A stretch of 64,000 nt of DNA, from assembly GCF_022865105.1 (NCBI RefSeq), contig NZ_JAKNYM010000002.1, positions 219,501 to 283,500 of the forward strand, written 5' to 3'. A program made the translations under genes and the position numbers. The notes below the pieces were generated by a model. It was not told the origin of the DNA and searched no databases. It saw only the letters and a program-made list of their open reading frames with translations. The DNA comes from Sphingomicrobium astaxanthinifaciens (GTDB lineage: Bacteria > Pseudomonadota > Alphaproteobacteria > Sphingomonadales > Sphingomonadaceae). Below are positions 8,849 to 18,582 of this stretch, piece by piece; within the stretch, counting starts at the first letter, position 1, and the number at the start of each line of letters is the position of its first letter.

Positions 8849-9463
8849 CTATTGCGCTGTCGGCTCGCGCGCCGCGAGCATGCGCTCGAGATAGCGCGCG
8901 AGCACGTCGATCTCGAGGTTGAGCCGGCGCCCCACCGCGACCGTGTCGAAGGTGGTGTGCTGCGCGGTGTGCGGGATGAGGTTGACGGTGAAGCGGGTGG
9001 CCGCGCCCGCGTCCTCGACGTCGTTAACGGTCAGGCTCACCCCGTCGAGCGTGACCGAGCCCTTCGCCGCCAGCGCCGCGCCGAGCCGCCGCGGGGCCTC
9101 GAGCTTGAGGCGCAGCGAGCCGCCCTCTTCCTCGCTCGCCACCAGCTCGGCGAGCCCGTCGACATGCCCCGTGACGATATGCCCGCCCAGTTCGTCCCCC
9201 ATCCTGAGCGCGCGTTCGAGGTTGAGCCGCGCGCCTTTGACCCACAGGCCCGGCGCGGTCTTGGACACCGTCTCGCCCGACACGTCGACCGCGAACCAGT
9301 CCTCGCCCTTGTCGACCACCGTGAGGCAGGCGCCCGAACAGGCGATCGAGGCGCCGAGGTCGACGCTGTCCATGTCATAGTCGCAGCCGATCACCAGCCG
9401 CTTGTCGCCGCGCTCCTCGACGCTGCGCACGGTGCCGATGTCGGTGATGATGCCTGTGAACAT
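8849..9463 (-). CDS. ribE: Riboflavin synthase alpha chain
   Basis: 204 residues, the usual length, with two repeated lumazine-binding barrels. Each begins with a recognisable motif: [10 protein letters not shown] at the N-terminus and [11 protein letters not shown] at about residue 93. It catalyses dismutation of two lumazines into riboflavin. The start at 9463 (MFTGII) has AGGAAGG upstream. It is followed by ribB after a 47-base gap that carries the inverted repeat, so ribB may be separately controlled. Confidence 0.97.
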   Translation of the reverse strand: MFTGIITDIGTVRSVEERGDKRLVIGCDYDMDSVDLGASIACSGACLTVVDKGEDWFAVDVSGETVSKTAPGLWVKGARLNLERALRMGDELGGHIVTGHVDGLAELVASEEEGGSLRLKLEAPRRLGAALAAKGSVTLDGVSLTVNDVEDAGAATRFTVNLIPHTAQHTTFDTVAVGRRLNLEIDVLARYLERMLAAREPTAQ

Positions 9464-9556
9464 GCTGGGCCTTCCTGTGTGACCCCCGCCGCTTATCGTT
9501 TCGAGCGCCTGCTGCAAAGCCGTCGCGCGCGGGTAGTCGCTTCAACAAATCTGATA

Positions 9557-10525
9557 TCAGTTTTCGTCGGGGCGATGATCGCGCAGCCGTTCGTAGACTT
9601 CGCGGCGATCGATCCCGAGGTCGGCCCCCTCGCCGATCGCCCAGCGCCCATGCGCGTCATTGATCCGGTCGAGCCCGACATAGCCGATCGAGCTCTGCCC
9701 CTCGCCGATCAGGATCGGCGCGCGATAGATCAGGATGCGGTCGACCAGGTCGGCCTTGAGGAAGGCGGTCGCCACCCCCGACCCGCCCTCGACCAGCAGG
9801 TCGTTGGCGGGCAGCCCGTGGATATCGGCGGGGTCGCGCAGCACCGACCAGCCCTCGGGCGCGTCCATCGTCCGGCTCAGGAGGAGGCGGCGGGGGGACC
9901 AGTCCTCGAGCCCGGGCAGCCGCACGTCGAGCCCGGGCGCGTCGGCCTCGTAGGTGCCGCGCCCGACGAGGATCATGTCGGCGCGGGCGCGTTCGCGATG
10001 GACGTCTGCGCGCGCCTCGGCCCCGGTGAGCCACTTCGATTCGCCCGAGGGGAGCGCGATCTTGCCGTCGATCGACAACGCGAGCTTGAGCGTCACCCGC
10101 GGTCGCCCCAGCGCGAGCCGCGTGAAATAGCCGCCGAGGCTGCGCGCCGCGCGCGTCGCGCCGCGCCCCGTCTCGACCTTGATCCCCGCCGCGCGCAGGA
10201 GCGCGATGCCCGCGCCCGCGGTGCGCGGGTCGGGGTCGGTGCAGGCGATGACGACCTTGCCGATCCCCGCCTCCTCGATCAGCCGCGCGCAGGTCGGGCC
10301 GCGCTCGCTTTCGTGCGCGCACGGTTCGAGCGTCACGTAGAGGCTGGCGCCCCGCGCCCGCGCGCCCGCGCGCTCGAGCGCCATGGCTTCGGCATGCGGG
10401 CGCCCGCCGGGGCGGGTCGCACCCTCGCCGACGATCGCGCCATCGCGCACGATGACGCAGCCGACCGCGGGGTTGGGAGCCGTGCGCCCCCGCGCCTTCT
10501 CGCCCAGGTCGATCGCCCGCGCCAT
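9557..10525 (-). CDS. ribD: Bifunctional riboflavin deaminase/reductase RibD
   Basis: 322 residues. The N-terminal deaminase carries the zinc-binding HAE (GGRPHAEAMAL) and PCAHxxxxxxC (EPCAHESERGPTC) motifs; the C-terminal reductase half has LKLALSIDGKIA and a late VEGG. It deaminates and reduces the pyrimidine intermediate in riboflavin synthesis. It opens the rib cluster here. No FMN riboswitch sequence is visible before ribD or ribB. CTGATATCAG, a 10-base palindrome, overlaps its stop codon at 9551-9560; it has no known function. Confidence 0.96.
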   Translation of the reverse strand: MARAIDLGEKARGRTAPNPAVGCVIVRDGAIVGEGATRPGGRPHAEAMALERAGARARGASLYVTLEPCAHESERGPTCARLIEEAGIGKVVIACTDPDPRTAGAGIALLRAAGIKVETGRGATRAARSLGGYFTRLALGRPRVTLKLALSIDGKIALPSGESKWLTGAEARADVHRERARADMILVGRGTYEADAPGLDVRLPGLEDWSPRRLLLSRTMDAPEGWSVLRDPADIHGLPANDLLVEGGSGVATAFLKADLVDRILIYRAPILIGEGQSSIGYVGLDRINDAHGRWAIGEGADLGIDRREVYERLRDHRPDEN

Positions 10526-10551
10526 CGCGGTCGCGGACGTGATCTTCGCGC

Positions 10552-10878
10552 TCAGAGACCCGCCCTCTCGAGCGCGTCGTCGATCTTCTGGAATTCCTGC
10601 TGCCGCGCCCTGGCCCGCGCCTCGATCGCCTCCTGGTCGGCTTCCTGCCGCGCGACGATCTCGGCGTCGCTGCGATCCGAATCATACAGCTCGACATAGG
10701 TCACGCTGCGCCCCGGCGAGGTGTTGACCTTCGAATCGACGAAGAACAGCACGAGGATGATCGACACCACCAGCACCGACAGCGTCAGCCCGATCAGGTG
10801 ATCGCGATCGCGGTGCGCGATGAAGCGCTTGATGTCGCCCCACGCGGCGCGTGGACGGAAGGGGGGAATGACCGGCAT
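10552..10878 (-). CDS. Small single-pass membrane protein with C-terminal coiled coil, unknown function
   Basis: 108 residues. A proline- and arginine-rich cytosolic start (MPVIPPFRPRA) and IKRFIAHRDRDHL precede one transmembrane helix at about residues 29-48, then a periplasmic segment and a charged helix rich in Ala, Arg, Glu and Gln (residues 70-105), probably a coiled coil. I do not recognise a named family. It sits between tonB and ribD on the same strand, 56 bases after tonB and 26 before ribD. The start at 10878 is the first Met leading directly into the conserved-looking part. Confidence 0.7.
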   Translation of the reverse strand: MPVIPPFRPRAAWGDIKRFIAHRDRDHLIGLTLSVLVVSIILVLFFVDSKVNTSPGRSVTYVELYDSDRSDAEIVARQEADQEAIEARARARQQEFQKIDDALERAGL

Positions 10879-10934
10879 GGGGACAAGATAGGATGCCGGG
10901 CGCGGCCGCGCCAGCCCCGTGCCCGCGCGCGCCG

Positions 10935-11642
10935 TCATTCGAGGACGAACCGCAGCCGGACGTTGACCGCGCTCGCGATCGCCACCCCGTCGCGCCGCGC
11001 CGGGGCATAGCGCCAGACGCGCCGGATGTGCTCGCTCGCCTCGCGCAGGAACACCGGGTCGACCGGCCCGAGCGGCTCGACGTCGACGATCCGCCCGTCG
11101 GAGTCGATGCTGAGCCGGAGCCGCAGTTCGGCCTCCTCCTGCGCGCGGATCTTGGAACGCGGATAGTCGGGCTGGAGATCGCTCCCGCTGGTAAGCAGCC
11201 GCGCCGCGACGAGCACCGGCGGTGGCGGCGGCGGCGGCGCGACCACGGGTGCCGCGGCGCGGGCGGGAGGCCCCGTCGCGGGCGGCCCGGCGCGCGGCGC
11301 GGGGCGCGGCTCGATCGTCGGCTTGGGATCGACGAACGGGGTCGCCCGCACGGTGCTGACCTTGGGCACCGCCACGCGCGGCTCGGGCAGCGTCAGCCGC
11401 GCGGGCGGGGGCGGCGCATCGCGCGCGGGCGGGGGCGGCGGCGCGGGGGGCGGCGGCGGGGGCAACGGGGGCGGGGGCTCGAGCGGGAGCAGGTCGACCC
11501 GGGTCAGGGGCGCCACCGCGTGCTCGACCAGCTGCGGGGGCGCGGTCAGCGCGACGCCGACCACCCCCGCATGCGCGGCGGCGACGAGCAGCAGCGGCAC
11601 CGTCGAACGGTGCGCCGAACGAGGCGAGCGATATCCGAGCAT
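10935..11642 (-). CDS. tonB: Energy transducer TonB
   Basis: 235 residues with the three-part TonB design: a hydrophobic N-terminal anchor (residues 14-33), a long proline-rich spacer (about 55-150, including runs of six Pro) and a C-terminal alpha/beta domain (DYPRSKIRAQEEAEL, then LRLSIDSDGRIVDVEPLG and a YAPARRDG motif). It couples the proton motive force to outer-membrane receptors such as the one at the left edge. No exbB or exbD lies next to it. It is separated from gltX upstream by 100 bases that hold two short hairpins. Confidence 0.93.
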   Translation of the reverse strand: MLGYRSPRSAHRSTVPLLLVAAAHAGVVGVALTAPPQLVEHAVAPLTRVDLLPLEPPPPLPPPPPPAPPPPPARDAPPPPARLTLPEPRVAVPKVSTVRATPFVDPKPTIEPRPAPRAGPPATGPPARAAAPVVAPPPPPPPVLVAARLLTSGSDLQPDYPRSKIRAQEEAELRLRLSIDSDGRIVDVEPLGPVDPVFLREASEHIRRVWRYAPARRDGVAIASAVNVRLRFVLE

Positions 11643-11742
11643 CGCGAAGGCGTCCTTCGACCCCCTGCTCGCTCCAGTATATCAGCCCCCCCGGAATTAT
11701 CCAGTTTCGTGGCCGAAACGGGCTAGTGATTTTCTAGCTTTT
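11643..11742 (-). promoter_or_regulatory. gltX-tonB intergenic region with two inverted repeats
   Basis: Two small inverted repeats are visible: GTTTCG-tggc-CGAAAC at 11704-11719 and GCTAG-tgatttt-CTAGC at 11722-11738. On the minus strand a TATACT sequence near 11677 could be a -10 element for tonB, but the -35 is weak. No good Fur-box match is seen. The region probably holds the tonB promoter. Confidence 0.35.
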
Positions 11743-13044
11743 TCAGCTACCTAGCCGCGCCAGTGCGCGCCGCTTGTCGATCAGGGGGAGGAGCGCCGCC
11801 ATCTCGGGGCCGGCGCTGCGCCCGGTCAGCGCGCGCCGCAAGGGCAGGAACAGCGCCTTGCCCTTGCGCCCGGTGCGCGCCTTGAGCGCGGTAGTCAGCT
11901 TGCCCCACGCCTCCTCGTCCCACTCGAGCCCGGCCGCGACCGCGCCCGCCGCGGCGAGGTAGGCGCGGTCCTCCTCGCTCGGTTCGGGCGCCTCGATCTC
12001 GCCGTCGAACACCGCAGCCCAGCCCGCCGTCTCGTCGAGCCGCTCGAGGTTGCCGCGCAGCACCTGCCAGCGCGCCGCGTCGATCGCCGCGGGAAGCCGA
12101 TCGACGACATCGGCATAGTCGGTCGCATGGAGCAGCCGCGCGTTGACGATGGCCACCTCGTCCCACGCGAACCGCGCCGGCGCGCGCCCGAAGCTGGCGA
12201 GGTCGAATCCCGCCGCCAGCGCGGCAATGTCGGGCGCGGGCTCGACCGGCTGCGAGGTGCCGATCCGCGCCAGCACCGAGAGCAGCGCCATCGGCTCGAA
12301 CCCGCGATCGTCGAGTGCCGCCAGCCCCTCGGCGCCCGCGCGCTTGGACAGCTTGCCCTCCTCCGAGACGATCAGCGCCGTATGGGCGAGCGTCGGGCGG
12401 TCCGCGCCGATCGCGTCGAACATCTGCAGCTGAATCGCCGAATTGGTGACATGGTCCTCGCCGCGCACGACATGGCTGATCGCATGGTCGGCGTCGTCGA
12501 TCACGCTCGGCAGCAGGTAGAGCCACGACCCGTCGGCGCGGCGGATGACCGGATCGGACAGGTTGGCGGGCTCGAAACGCTGGGGGCCGCGCACCGCGTC
12601 CTCCCATTCGATCGGCGCGGCATGGTCGAGCCGGAAGCGCCAGTGCGGGGCGACGCCCTCGACCGGCGCATTCTCGCCCTCGGGACGCTCGTAGATGGGC
12701 GGCAGCCCGCGGCCGAGCAGCACCTTGCGCCGCAGTTCGAGCTCCTCAGGGGTCTCGTAGCAGGCGTAGACGCGCCCCGCGCGCTGCAGCGCATCGAAGA
12801 CCTCGGCATAGCGCACGATGCGATCCGACTGGCAGAAGCTGGCGTCGGGGGTCAGCCCGAGACGGTCGAGGTCGTGCCGGATGGCGTCGGCGAACTCGGG
12901 GCGCGAGCGCTCGACATCGGTATCGTCGAGCCGCAGCAGGAACTGTCCCCCCGCCTTGCGCGCGAGCAGGCAGTTGTGCAGCGCGGTGCGGATGTTGCCG
13001 ACGTGCAGCCGGCCGGTCGGCGAGGGAGCGAAGCGCGTTTTCAT
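11743..13044 (-). CDS. gltX: Glutamyl-tRNA synthetase, short GluRS2-like form
   Basis: Class I synthetase of 433 residues that charges tRNA-Glu. The HIGH region reads FAPSPTGRLHVGN near the start and the KMSKS loop is KLSKR, both functional variants for GluRS. The C-terminal anticodon-binding part is present but compact. Many alphaproteobacteria have two GltX paralogues, and this length fits the second type, which may have narrowed tRNA specificity (family knowledge; not testable here). It is followed by tonB and preceded by the lipoprotein gene. Confidence 0.93.
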   Translation of the reverse strand: MKTRFAPSPTGRLHVGNIRTALHNCLLARKAGGQFLLRLDDTDVERSRPEFADAIRHDLDRLGLTPDASFCQSDRIVRYAEVFDALQRAGRVYACYETPEELELRRKVLLGRGLPPIYERPEGENAPVEGVAPHWRFRLDHAAPIEWEDAVRGPQRFEPANLSDPVIRRADGSWLYLLPSVIDDADHAISHVVRGEDHVTNSAIQLQMFDAIGADRPTLAHTALIVSEEGKLSKRAGAEGLAALDDRGFEPMALLSVLARIGTSQPVEPAPDIAALAAGFDLASFGRAPARFAWDEVAIVNARLLHATDYADVVDRLPAAIDAARWQVLRGNLERLDETAGWAAVFDGEIEAPEPSEEDRAYLAAAGAVAAGLEWDEEAWGKLTTALKARTGRKGKALFLPLRRALTGRSAGPEMAALLPLIDKRRALARLGS

Positions 13045-13100
13045 GGCCGCGCTGTTAAGCCGCCCGCGGCGCGCTGTCACCTCCCCCGCGCGCGCGCCGC

Positions 13101-13583
13101 TCAGTCGGCGGCGCCGTCTACCGGCGCGAGGCGCAGCGTGCCGCCCGGCCCCGAGATCAGCAGTTCGTGCCCGGTGTCGGCGATGATGTTCGATTGCGGC
13201 ACCACGTCCTCGATCAGCACCTCGCCATCGGTCTGCGGGCGGTCGCAGCCGCCGGTGTCGGTGCCGAGGTGTTCGGGGGCGATCATGTTGCCCTCGCGGT
13301 TGAGCGCGAAGCGCATCGTCACGCAGGCGCTGTTCACCGTCATCGTCCCGTCGTCTCCGAAGCGCGCGATCGCGGGGAAGACCGAGGGCAGCTTGAGATT
13401 GTTGTGCGCAATCACCTGCCACTGGCCGTCGAGCGCGAGTTCGGCGGCCTCGGGGGCGGGCTCCTGCGTGCCCAGCGCGGCCGCGTCCTGCACGTCGGGA
13501 TCCTCGGGCGCCTCGGCATCGGCGCAGGCGACGAGCAGCAGGGGCAGGGCAAGCACGGGGGCGAGGAGGCTGTTCTTGGTCAT
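13101..13583 (-). CDS. META/HslJ-like lipoprotein
   Basis: 160 residues. A signal peptide ends in a lipobox (LLVAC, Cys at about residue 20), then an acidic linker, then a META-type beta domain (residues 50-155) starting LDGQWQVIAHNN and containing SACVTMRFALN and a late Gly-rich strand. META/HslJ proteins are secreted and linked to stress or antibiotic tolerance in some species, but the biochemical role is unknown. The ATG at 13583 overlaps the nadE stop (ATGA), so it is cotranscribed with nadE. Confidence 0.75.
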   Translation of the reverse strand: MTKNSLLAPVLALPLLLVACADAEAPEDPDVQDAAALGTQEPAPEAAELALDGQWQVIAHNNLKLPSVFPAIARFGDDGTMTVNSACVTMRFALNREGNMIAPEHLGTDTGGCDRPQTDGEVLIEDVVPQSNIIADTGHELLISGPGGTLRLAPVDGAAD

Positions 13584-15241
13584 GGGGTTCCGGTCCTGAA
13601 GGCGTTGGTGATGGGATAGCGGCGGTCGCGACCGAAGTTGCGACGCCCGATTTTAACCCCGATCGGGGCCTGGCGGCGCTTGTATTCGGCGCGCAGCACG
13701 AGCTTCTCGATCTCGGCGACGAGCGCCGCGTCGGCCCCCGTCTGCCGCGCCGTCGCGGCGACCGATTGCTCTTCCTCGATCAGCGCTTCGAGGATGCGGT
13801 CGAGCAGCTTGTAGGGGGGCAGGCTGTCCTCGTCCTTCTGGTCGTGCCTGAGCTCGGCGGTCGGCGGCTTGGTGATGACGTTCATCGGCATGACCGGCCC
13901 GTCGGGGCCCTTGGCGCGGCGCGGCTTGTGGCGGTTGCGCCAGCGCGACAGCGCGAAACAGGTCGACTTGTAGGCGTCCTTGAGCACGTTATAGCCCCCC
14001 GCCATGTCGCCGTAGAGCGTGGCATAGCCGACGCTCATCTCGCTCTTGTTGCCGGTGGTCAGCAGCATCGGCCCGAACTTGTTCGACAGCGCCATCAGCG
14101 TGACCATCCGCAGCCGCGACTGGAGATTTTCCTCGGTGGTGTCGGGCGCCCGGCCCTCGAAACTGGGCCCGAGCATCGCGTGCAGCGCCTCGGTCGCGGG
14201 CTTGATCGGGATGATGTCGTAGCGGCAGCCGAGCAGCTCGGCGCAGGCCTTGGCATCCTCGAGGCTGTCCGAACTGGTATAGTCCGAGGGCAGCATCACG
14301 CACCACACCCGCTCGGGGCCGAGCGCATCGACCGCGATCGCCGCCGACAGCGCGCTGTCGATGCCCCCCGACAGCCCGAGGATCACCCCGGGAAAGCCGT
14401 TGCCGTCCACATATTCGGCGAGCCCGACCATCATCGCGTGGTAGACATCCTCGGGATAGGGATCGAGCGGGGTCTTCACGCCCTCGGCGCAGGTCCAGCC
14501 GTCGGCCCCCTTTTCCCAGTCGGTCAGCACCAGCGTCTCGTCCCAGTCGGGCAGCTGGACAGGGATCCCCCCGCCGGTGTTGACGATGAAGCTCGACCCG
14601 TCGAACGCCAGCTCATCCTGCCCGCCGACCCGGTTGAGGTAGGCCAGCGGCACCCCGCTCTCGGTCACCCGCTCGCGCACCATCTTCTGGCGCGTCTCGT
14701 CCTTGTCGAACTCGTAGGGACTGCCGTTGATGACGAGGAGGAGTTCGGCCCCTTCGTCGGACAGGTGGTGGCACACGCGCTCGAGCCAGATGTCCTCGCA
14801 GATCGGCAGCCCCAGCTTGATCCCGTTCCACGTCACCGGCGCGGGCAGCGGGCCGGGCTCGAACACGCGCCGCTCGTCGAACGTGCCGTAATTGGGCAGC
14901 TCGTGCTTGGCGCGCCAGGCGCTGATCCCGCCCTTCTCGGCGAGGAACACCGCATTGTAGAGCGCACCGTCATGGTGGTGGATGCCCCCGAAGACGATCG
15001 CCGGCCCGCCGTCGGCGGTGGCATCGGCGACATCCTCGTTGGCCTCCATGGCACGGCGCACGAAGGCCGGCTTGAGCACGAGGTCCTCGGTCGGGTAGCC
15101 GGTGACCTGCATCTCGGGGAACAGCACGAGGTCGGCGCCCGCCGCGGCGGCGCGTTGGCGCCACTCGAGCATCGCGGCGACATTGCCGGCGAGATCGCCG
15201 ACCCTCTGGTTCATCTGGCACAGCGCGAGGCGAAATTTCAT
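13580..15241 (-). CDS. nadE: Glutamine-dependent NAD+ synthetase
   Basis: 553 residues, two domains. The N-terminal nitrilase-like glutaminase has the catalytic triad Glu43 ([10 protein letters not shown]), Lys112 and Cys148 (LPICEDIW). The C-terminal ATP pyrophosphatase has SGGIDS at 291-296. It amidates deamido-NAD using ammonia from glutamine. It is divergent from prs, whose product PRPP feeds NAD and nucleotide synthesis; 101 bases separate the two starts and must hold both promoters. Confidence 0.97.
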   Translation of the reverse strand: MKFRLALCQMNQRVGDLAGNVAAMLEWRQRAAAAGADLVLFPEMQVTGYPTEDLVLKPAFVRRAMEANEDVADATADGGPAIVFGGIHHHDGALYNAVFLAEKGGISAWRAKHELPNYGTFDERRVFEPGPLPAPVTWNGIKLGLPICEDIWLERVCHHLSDEGAELLLVINGSPYEFDKDETRQKMVRERVTESGVPLAYLNRVGGQDELAFDGSSFIVNTGGGIPVQLPDWDETLVLTDWEKGADGWTCAEGVKTPLDPYPEDVYHAMMVGLAEYVDGNGFPGVILGLSGGIDSALSAAIAVDALGPERVWCVMLPSDYTSSDSLEDAKACAELLGCRYDIIPIKPATEALHAMLGPSFEGRAPDTTEENLQSRLRMVTLMALSNKFGPMLLTTGNKSEMSVGYATLYGDMAGGYNVLKDAYKSTCFALSRWRNRHKPRRAKGPDGPVMPMNVITKPPTAELRHDQKDEDSLPPYKLLDRILEALIEEEQSVAATARQTGADAALVAEIEKLVLRAEYKRRQAPIGVKIGRRNFGRDRRYPITNAFRTGTP

Positions 15242-15342
15242 CCGACCCGCTTAAGCGCGCGACGCCGTGCCCACAAGCTTGTGCTGGGGCGCGTCGCCCC
15301 GCTAAGGAAACGGCACATCTTCTTCTTGGGGGCTCCCAGCAC

Positions 15343-16275
15343 ATGAAACTGCTCGCCGGCAACTCGAACCCGCCGCTCGCCAAGGCGATCGCGGATTATC
15401 TCGAACTCCCGTTGGTCGAGGCCAGCGTCAAGCGCTTCGCCGACGAGGAGATTTTCGTCGAGGTGCACGAGAATGTGCGCGGGCAGGACATGTTCGTGAT
15501 CCAGTCGACGAGCTACCCCGCCAACGACAACATGATGGAACTGCTCATCATGATCGACGCGCTGCGCCGGGCCTCGGCCAAGCGCATCACCGCGGTGCTC
15601 CCCTATTTCGGCTACGCCCGGCAGGACCGCAAGCCGGGGCCGCGCACGCCCATCTCGGCCAAGCTCGTCGCCAACCTCATCACGCAGGCGGGCGCCGACC
15701 GCGTGCTGACGATGGATCTCCACGCCGGGCAGATCCAGGGCTTCTTCGACATCCCCACCGACAATTTGTGGGCCGCGCCAGTCATGGCCGCCGACATCCA
15801 GGCGCGCTACGGCGACAAGAAGATCGCGGTCGTCTCGCCGGACGTCGGCGGGGTGGTCCGCGCGCGCAGCCTCGCCAAGCGGCTCGACAACGCCCCGCTG
15901 GCGATCGTCGACAAGCGCCGCGAGCGCGCGGGCGAAAGCGAAGTCATGAACATCATCGGCGAGGTCGAGGGGCATGCCTGCATCCTCATCGACGATATCG
16001 TCGATTCGGGCGGCACGCTCTGCAACGCCGCCGCCGCGCTGAAGGAGCAGGGCGCGACCGACGTAATGGCCTATTGCTCGCACGGCGTCCTCTCGGGCGC
16101 GGCCGAAGCCAAGATCAATGCATCGGTCCTCAACGAGCTCGTGGTCACCGATTCGATCCACCACGAAGGCATGGGCGACAGCGAGAAAATCCGCACCCTC
16201 ACCATCGCCCCCCTCTTCGGCGAAGCGATCAGCCGCATCGCCGACGAGAGTTCGGTGTCGAGCCTGTTCGATTGA
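15343..16275 (+). CDS. prs: Ribose-phosphate pyrophosphokinase
   Basis: 310 residues, normal for PRPP synthetase. It has the ATP/Mg signature [12 protein letters not shown] around residues 127-138 and the PRPP-binding loop [12 protein letters not shown] near residue 216. It makes PRPP for purine, pyrimidine, histidine, tryptophan and NAD synthesis. Its stop overlaps the TTG start of a small secreted protein, so the two are probably cotranscribed. Confidence 0.97.
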   Translation: MKLLAGNSNPPLAKAIADYLELPLVEASVKRFADEEIFVEVHENVRGQDMFVIQSTSYPANDNMMELLIMIDALRRASAKRITAVLPYFGYARQDRKPGPRTPISAKLVANLITQAGADRVLTMDLHAGQIQGFFDIPTDNLWAAPVMAADIQARYGDKKIAVVSPDVGGVVRARSLAKRLDNAPLAIVDKRRERAGESEVMNIIGEVEGHACILIDDIVDSGGTLCNAAAALKEQGATDVMAYCSHGVLSGAAEAKINASVLNELVVTDSIHHEGMGDSEKIRTLTIAPLFGEAISRIADESSVSSLFD

Positions 16276-16604
16276 TCGCGCACCTCCTCCTTGCCGCGCT
16301 CGGGACGGTCGACCCGGCACGCGCGCTCGGCCAATGTCTCGAGAATGAGCAGCGCGATACGCCACGGGTCGAATGCTACGTCCCGGCGATCGCGTCCGAG
16401 CGCGCACGCATCGCCGCCGCGCTGCCCGGCGCGGTCGCCAACCATGGCAGCGCCGTGGTCGAGGCCCATTCGGCTTGGCAGGCGTTTGTCGACCGCAAAT
16501 GCAAAATCACGCTCGGGGCCGGTGGCGGGTCCGAGCAGATCGCTGCCTGCTGGCTCGGGGAATCGCGCCGCCATGCCGACTGGCTCGAGGACGCCGCCTT
16601 CTAG
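16272..16604 (+). CDS. Secreted LprI-like (DUF1311) protein
   Basis: 110 residues if started at TTG 16272, which overlaps the prs stop by four bases (TTGA). A short hydrophobic signal peptide (about residues 1-17) precedes CLENE and a domain with the LprI/DUF1311 spacing: paired Cys residues and an A..AW.AFVD..C pattern, then a second GGS...C. Members of this family include a mycobacterial lysozyme inhibitor; a role in protecting peptidoglycan is only a possibility. There is no Met codon near the start, which is why the gene is easy to miss. Confidence 0.65.
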   Translation: MIAHLLLAALGTVDPARALGQCLENEQRDTPRVECYVPAIASERARIAAALPGAVANHGSAVVEAHSAWQAFVDRKCKITLGAGGGSEQIAACWLGESRRHADWLEDAAF

Positions 16605-16647
16605 TCCTTGCAGAATCGCCGCGCCCTCGCTAAGTGCGCAGCCGATC

Positions 16648-16663
16648 TTCCAAATCATTGGAA
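16648..16663. repeat. Inverted repeat upstream of rpmI
   Basis: TTCCAA-ATCA-TTGGAA, perfect 6-base arms with a 4-base loop, in the 144-base gap between the LprI-like gene and rpmI. A second GC-rich repeat, GTCGCG...CGCGAC, lies just downstream at about 16709-16732. These could form leader structures for the ribosomal protein transcript or mark a regulator site; no terminator U-tract follows. Confidence 0.4.
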
Positions 16664-16748
16664 ATCCGACCGGTCCGGCCAACTAGGCTGCCGCGGCAGG
16701 TCGAAATCGTCGTCGCGCCTTCAGACGCGACATGAAACGGAGACGAAA

Positions 16749-16949
16749 ATGCCGAAGATGAAGACCAAGAGCGGCGTCAAGAAGCGCTTCAAGATGACCG
16801 CTTCGGGCAAGGTCAAGCACGGGGTCGCGGGCAAGCGACACCGGCTGATCAGCCACAACGCCAAGTACATCCGCCAGAACCGCGGCACCGAGGTGCTGCC
16901 TGCCTGCGACGCCAAGCGTCTCAAGCAGTGGGCGCCCTACGGCCTCTAA
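16749..16949 (+). CDS. rpmI: 50S ribosomal protein L35
   Basis: 66 residues, strongly basic, with the L35 N-terminus [15 protein letters not shown] and the motif [12 protein letters not shown]. It is a late-assembled component of the large subunit. The start at 16749 is the standard L35 Met. It is followed 21 bases later by rplT, the usual partner; infC, which often precedes the pair, is not here. Confidence 0.97.
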   Translation: MPKMKTKSGVKKRFKMTASGKVKHGVAGKRHRLISHNAKYIRQNRGTEVLPACDAKRLKQWAPYGL

Positions 16950-16970
16950 GAACTGACGGAGAGATAAGAC

Positions 16971-17342
16971 ATGGCACGCGTCAAACGGGGTGTTACCACC
17001 CGCGCCAAGCATAAGCGCATCCTCAAGGAAGCCCGCGGCTATTACGGTCGCCGCAAGAACACCATCCGCATCGCCCGTCAGGCGGTCGAAAAGGCCGGCC
17101 AGTACGCCTATCGCGATCGCAAGGTGAAGAAGCGCAGCTTCCGCGCGCTCTGGATCCAGCGCATCAACGCCGCGGTCCGCGCCGAGGGCCTGACCTACGG
17201 TCGCTTCATGCACGGGCTCAAGCTCGCCGGCATCGAGCTCGACCGCAAGGTCCTCGCCGACATGGCGATGCACGAAGCCGAGGCCTTCTCGGCGATCGTC
17301 GCGCAGGTCAAGAAGGCGCTTCCCGCCGAAGCCGCCGCCTAA
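16971..17342 (+). CDS. rplT: 50S ribosomal protein L20
   Basis: 123 residues, basic, starting [19 protein letters not shown] and containing [13 protein letters not shown] and [19 protein letters not shown], all typical of L20, which binds 23S rRNA early in assembly. It forms an operon with rpmI and is followed by a strong intrinsic terminator. Confidence 0.98.
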   Translation: MARVKRGVTTRAKHKRILKEARGYYGRRKNTIRIARQAVEKAGQYAYRDRKVKKRSFRALWIQRINAAVRAEGLTYGRFMHGLKLAGIELDRKVLADMAMHEAEAFSAIVAQVKKALPAEAAA

Positions 17343-17364
17343 GGCCGGCTCGACCGAATGAACG

Positions 17365-17399
17365 AGGGCGCCGGGGAGACAGTCTCCGGCGCCCTTTTT
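17365..17399 (+). terminator. Rho-independent terminator after rpmI-rplT
   Basis: AGGGCGCCGG pairs with CCGGCGCCCT (stem extended to about 13 pairs, five-base loop) and is followed by TTTTT. It ends 106 bases before pheS, separating the two units. Confidence 0.93.
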
Positions 17400-17505
17400 C
17401 ATGCCCGCGCCGCGCCACCCTCCGCCGGCGATCGGGTGGTCGTGCAGCATCGCGCCTTGAAACAGCCCTCGCCAAGCGGCTAGGCGAGGCCGCGAAGGAA
17501 GAAAC

Positions 17506-18582
17506 ATGCCCGCACCCGAAGACCTCGTTTCGCTCTACACCGCCAAGGTGGCCGCCGCGCCCGACCTCGCCGCGCTCGATGCCGTGCGCGTCGAGGCGCT
17601 GGGCAAGCAGGGGGCGATCACCCAGCTGCTCAAGACGCTGGGCAAGATGGACCCCGACACGCGCAAGGTCGAGGGGCCGCGGATCCAGGCCGCGCGGCAG
17701 GCGGTCGCCGACGCCATCGAGGCGCGCAAGGCCGCGCTAGAGCATGAAGCGCTCGAGGCCCGCCTCGCCAGCGAGCGGCTCGACCTCTCGCTGCCGGTCG
17801 AGGAGACCCCGCTCGGCAGCGTGCACCCGGTCAGCCAGGTCATGGACGAGCTCTCCGAGATCTTCGCCGACATGGGCTTTGCCGTCGCCGAGGGCCCCGA
17901 GATCGAGGACGACTGGCACAATTTCGAGGCGCTCAACATTCCCGAGGCGCACCCCGCGCGCGCGATGCAGGATACCTTCTACGTCGACACCGGCGAAGAG
18001 GGCGCCCCGCCGGTGCTGCGCACCCATACCTCGCCGGTGCAGATCCGCACCATGATGCGCGAGGAGCCGCCCCTCCGCATCATCGCGCCGGGCCGCGTCT
18101 ATCGCTCGGACAGCGACGCGACCCACACCCCAATGTTCCACCAGGTCGAGGGCCTCGTCATCGATCGCGACATCCACATGGGTCACCTCAAGTGGACGCT
18201 CGAGACCTTCCTCAAGGCCTTTTTCGAGCGCGACGACATCGTGCTGCGCCTGCGCCCCAGCTACTTCCCCTTCACCGAACCCTCGGCCGAGGTCGACGTC
18301 GGCTGGTCCGAGCAGAAGGGCCGCCGCGTCGTCGGCGGGTCCGAAGGCTGGATGGAGGTGCTCGGCAGCGGCATGGTCCATCCCAAGGTGATCGCCAATT
18401 GCGGGCTCGATCCCGACGAATGGCAGGGCTTCGCCTTCGGCTGCGGTATCGACCGCCTCGCTATGCTCAAATATGGCATGGACGATTTGCGCGCCTTCTT
18501 CGACGGCGACCTTCGCTGGCTCAAACATTATGGATTCGGCATGCTCGACACCCCCACCCTGTCGGCGGGAGTCGGCGCATGA
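17506..18582 (+). CDS. pheS: Phenylalanyl-tRNA synthetase alpha subunit
   Basis: 358 residues. An N-terminal coiled coil (about 1-100) is followed by the class II catalytic core: [10 protein letters not shown], the motif 2 region [22 protein letters not shown] and motif 3 [13 protein letters not shown]. It charges tRNA-Phe as an alpha2beta2 enzyme. GGAAG lies just before the ATG. The stop overlaps the pheT start (ATGA). Confidence 0.98.
   Translation: MPAPEDLVSLYTAKVAAAPDLAALDAVRVEALGKQGAITQLLKTLGKMDPDTRKVEGPRIQAARQAVADAIEARKAALEHEALEARLASERLDLSLPVEETPLGSVHPVSQVMDELSEIFADMGFAVAEGPEIEDDWHNFEALNIPEAHPARAMQDTFYVDTGEEGAPPVLRTHTSPVQIRTMMREEPPLRIIAPGRVYRSDSDATHTPMFHQVEGLVIDRDIHMGHLKWTLETFLKAFFERDDIVLRLRPSYFPFTEPSAEVDVGWSEQKGRRVVGGSEGWMEVLGSGMVHPKVIANCGLDPDEWQGFAFGCGIDRLAMLKYGMDDLRAFFDGDLRWLKHYGFGMLDTPTLSAGVGA

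Noticed and set aside
9551-9560. CTGATATCAG palindrome at the ribD end as terminator or operator
   Set aside because: It has no loop or U-tract and only one copy; it overlaps a stop codon, so chance is the simpler explanation.
7500-10600. FMN riboswitch expected for riboflavin genes
   Set aside because: I looked for the conserved AGGGTGAAATTCC-like core on both strands near ribD, ribE, ribB and ribH and saw none; a covariance search would settle it.
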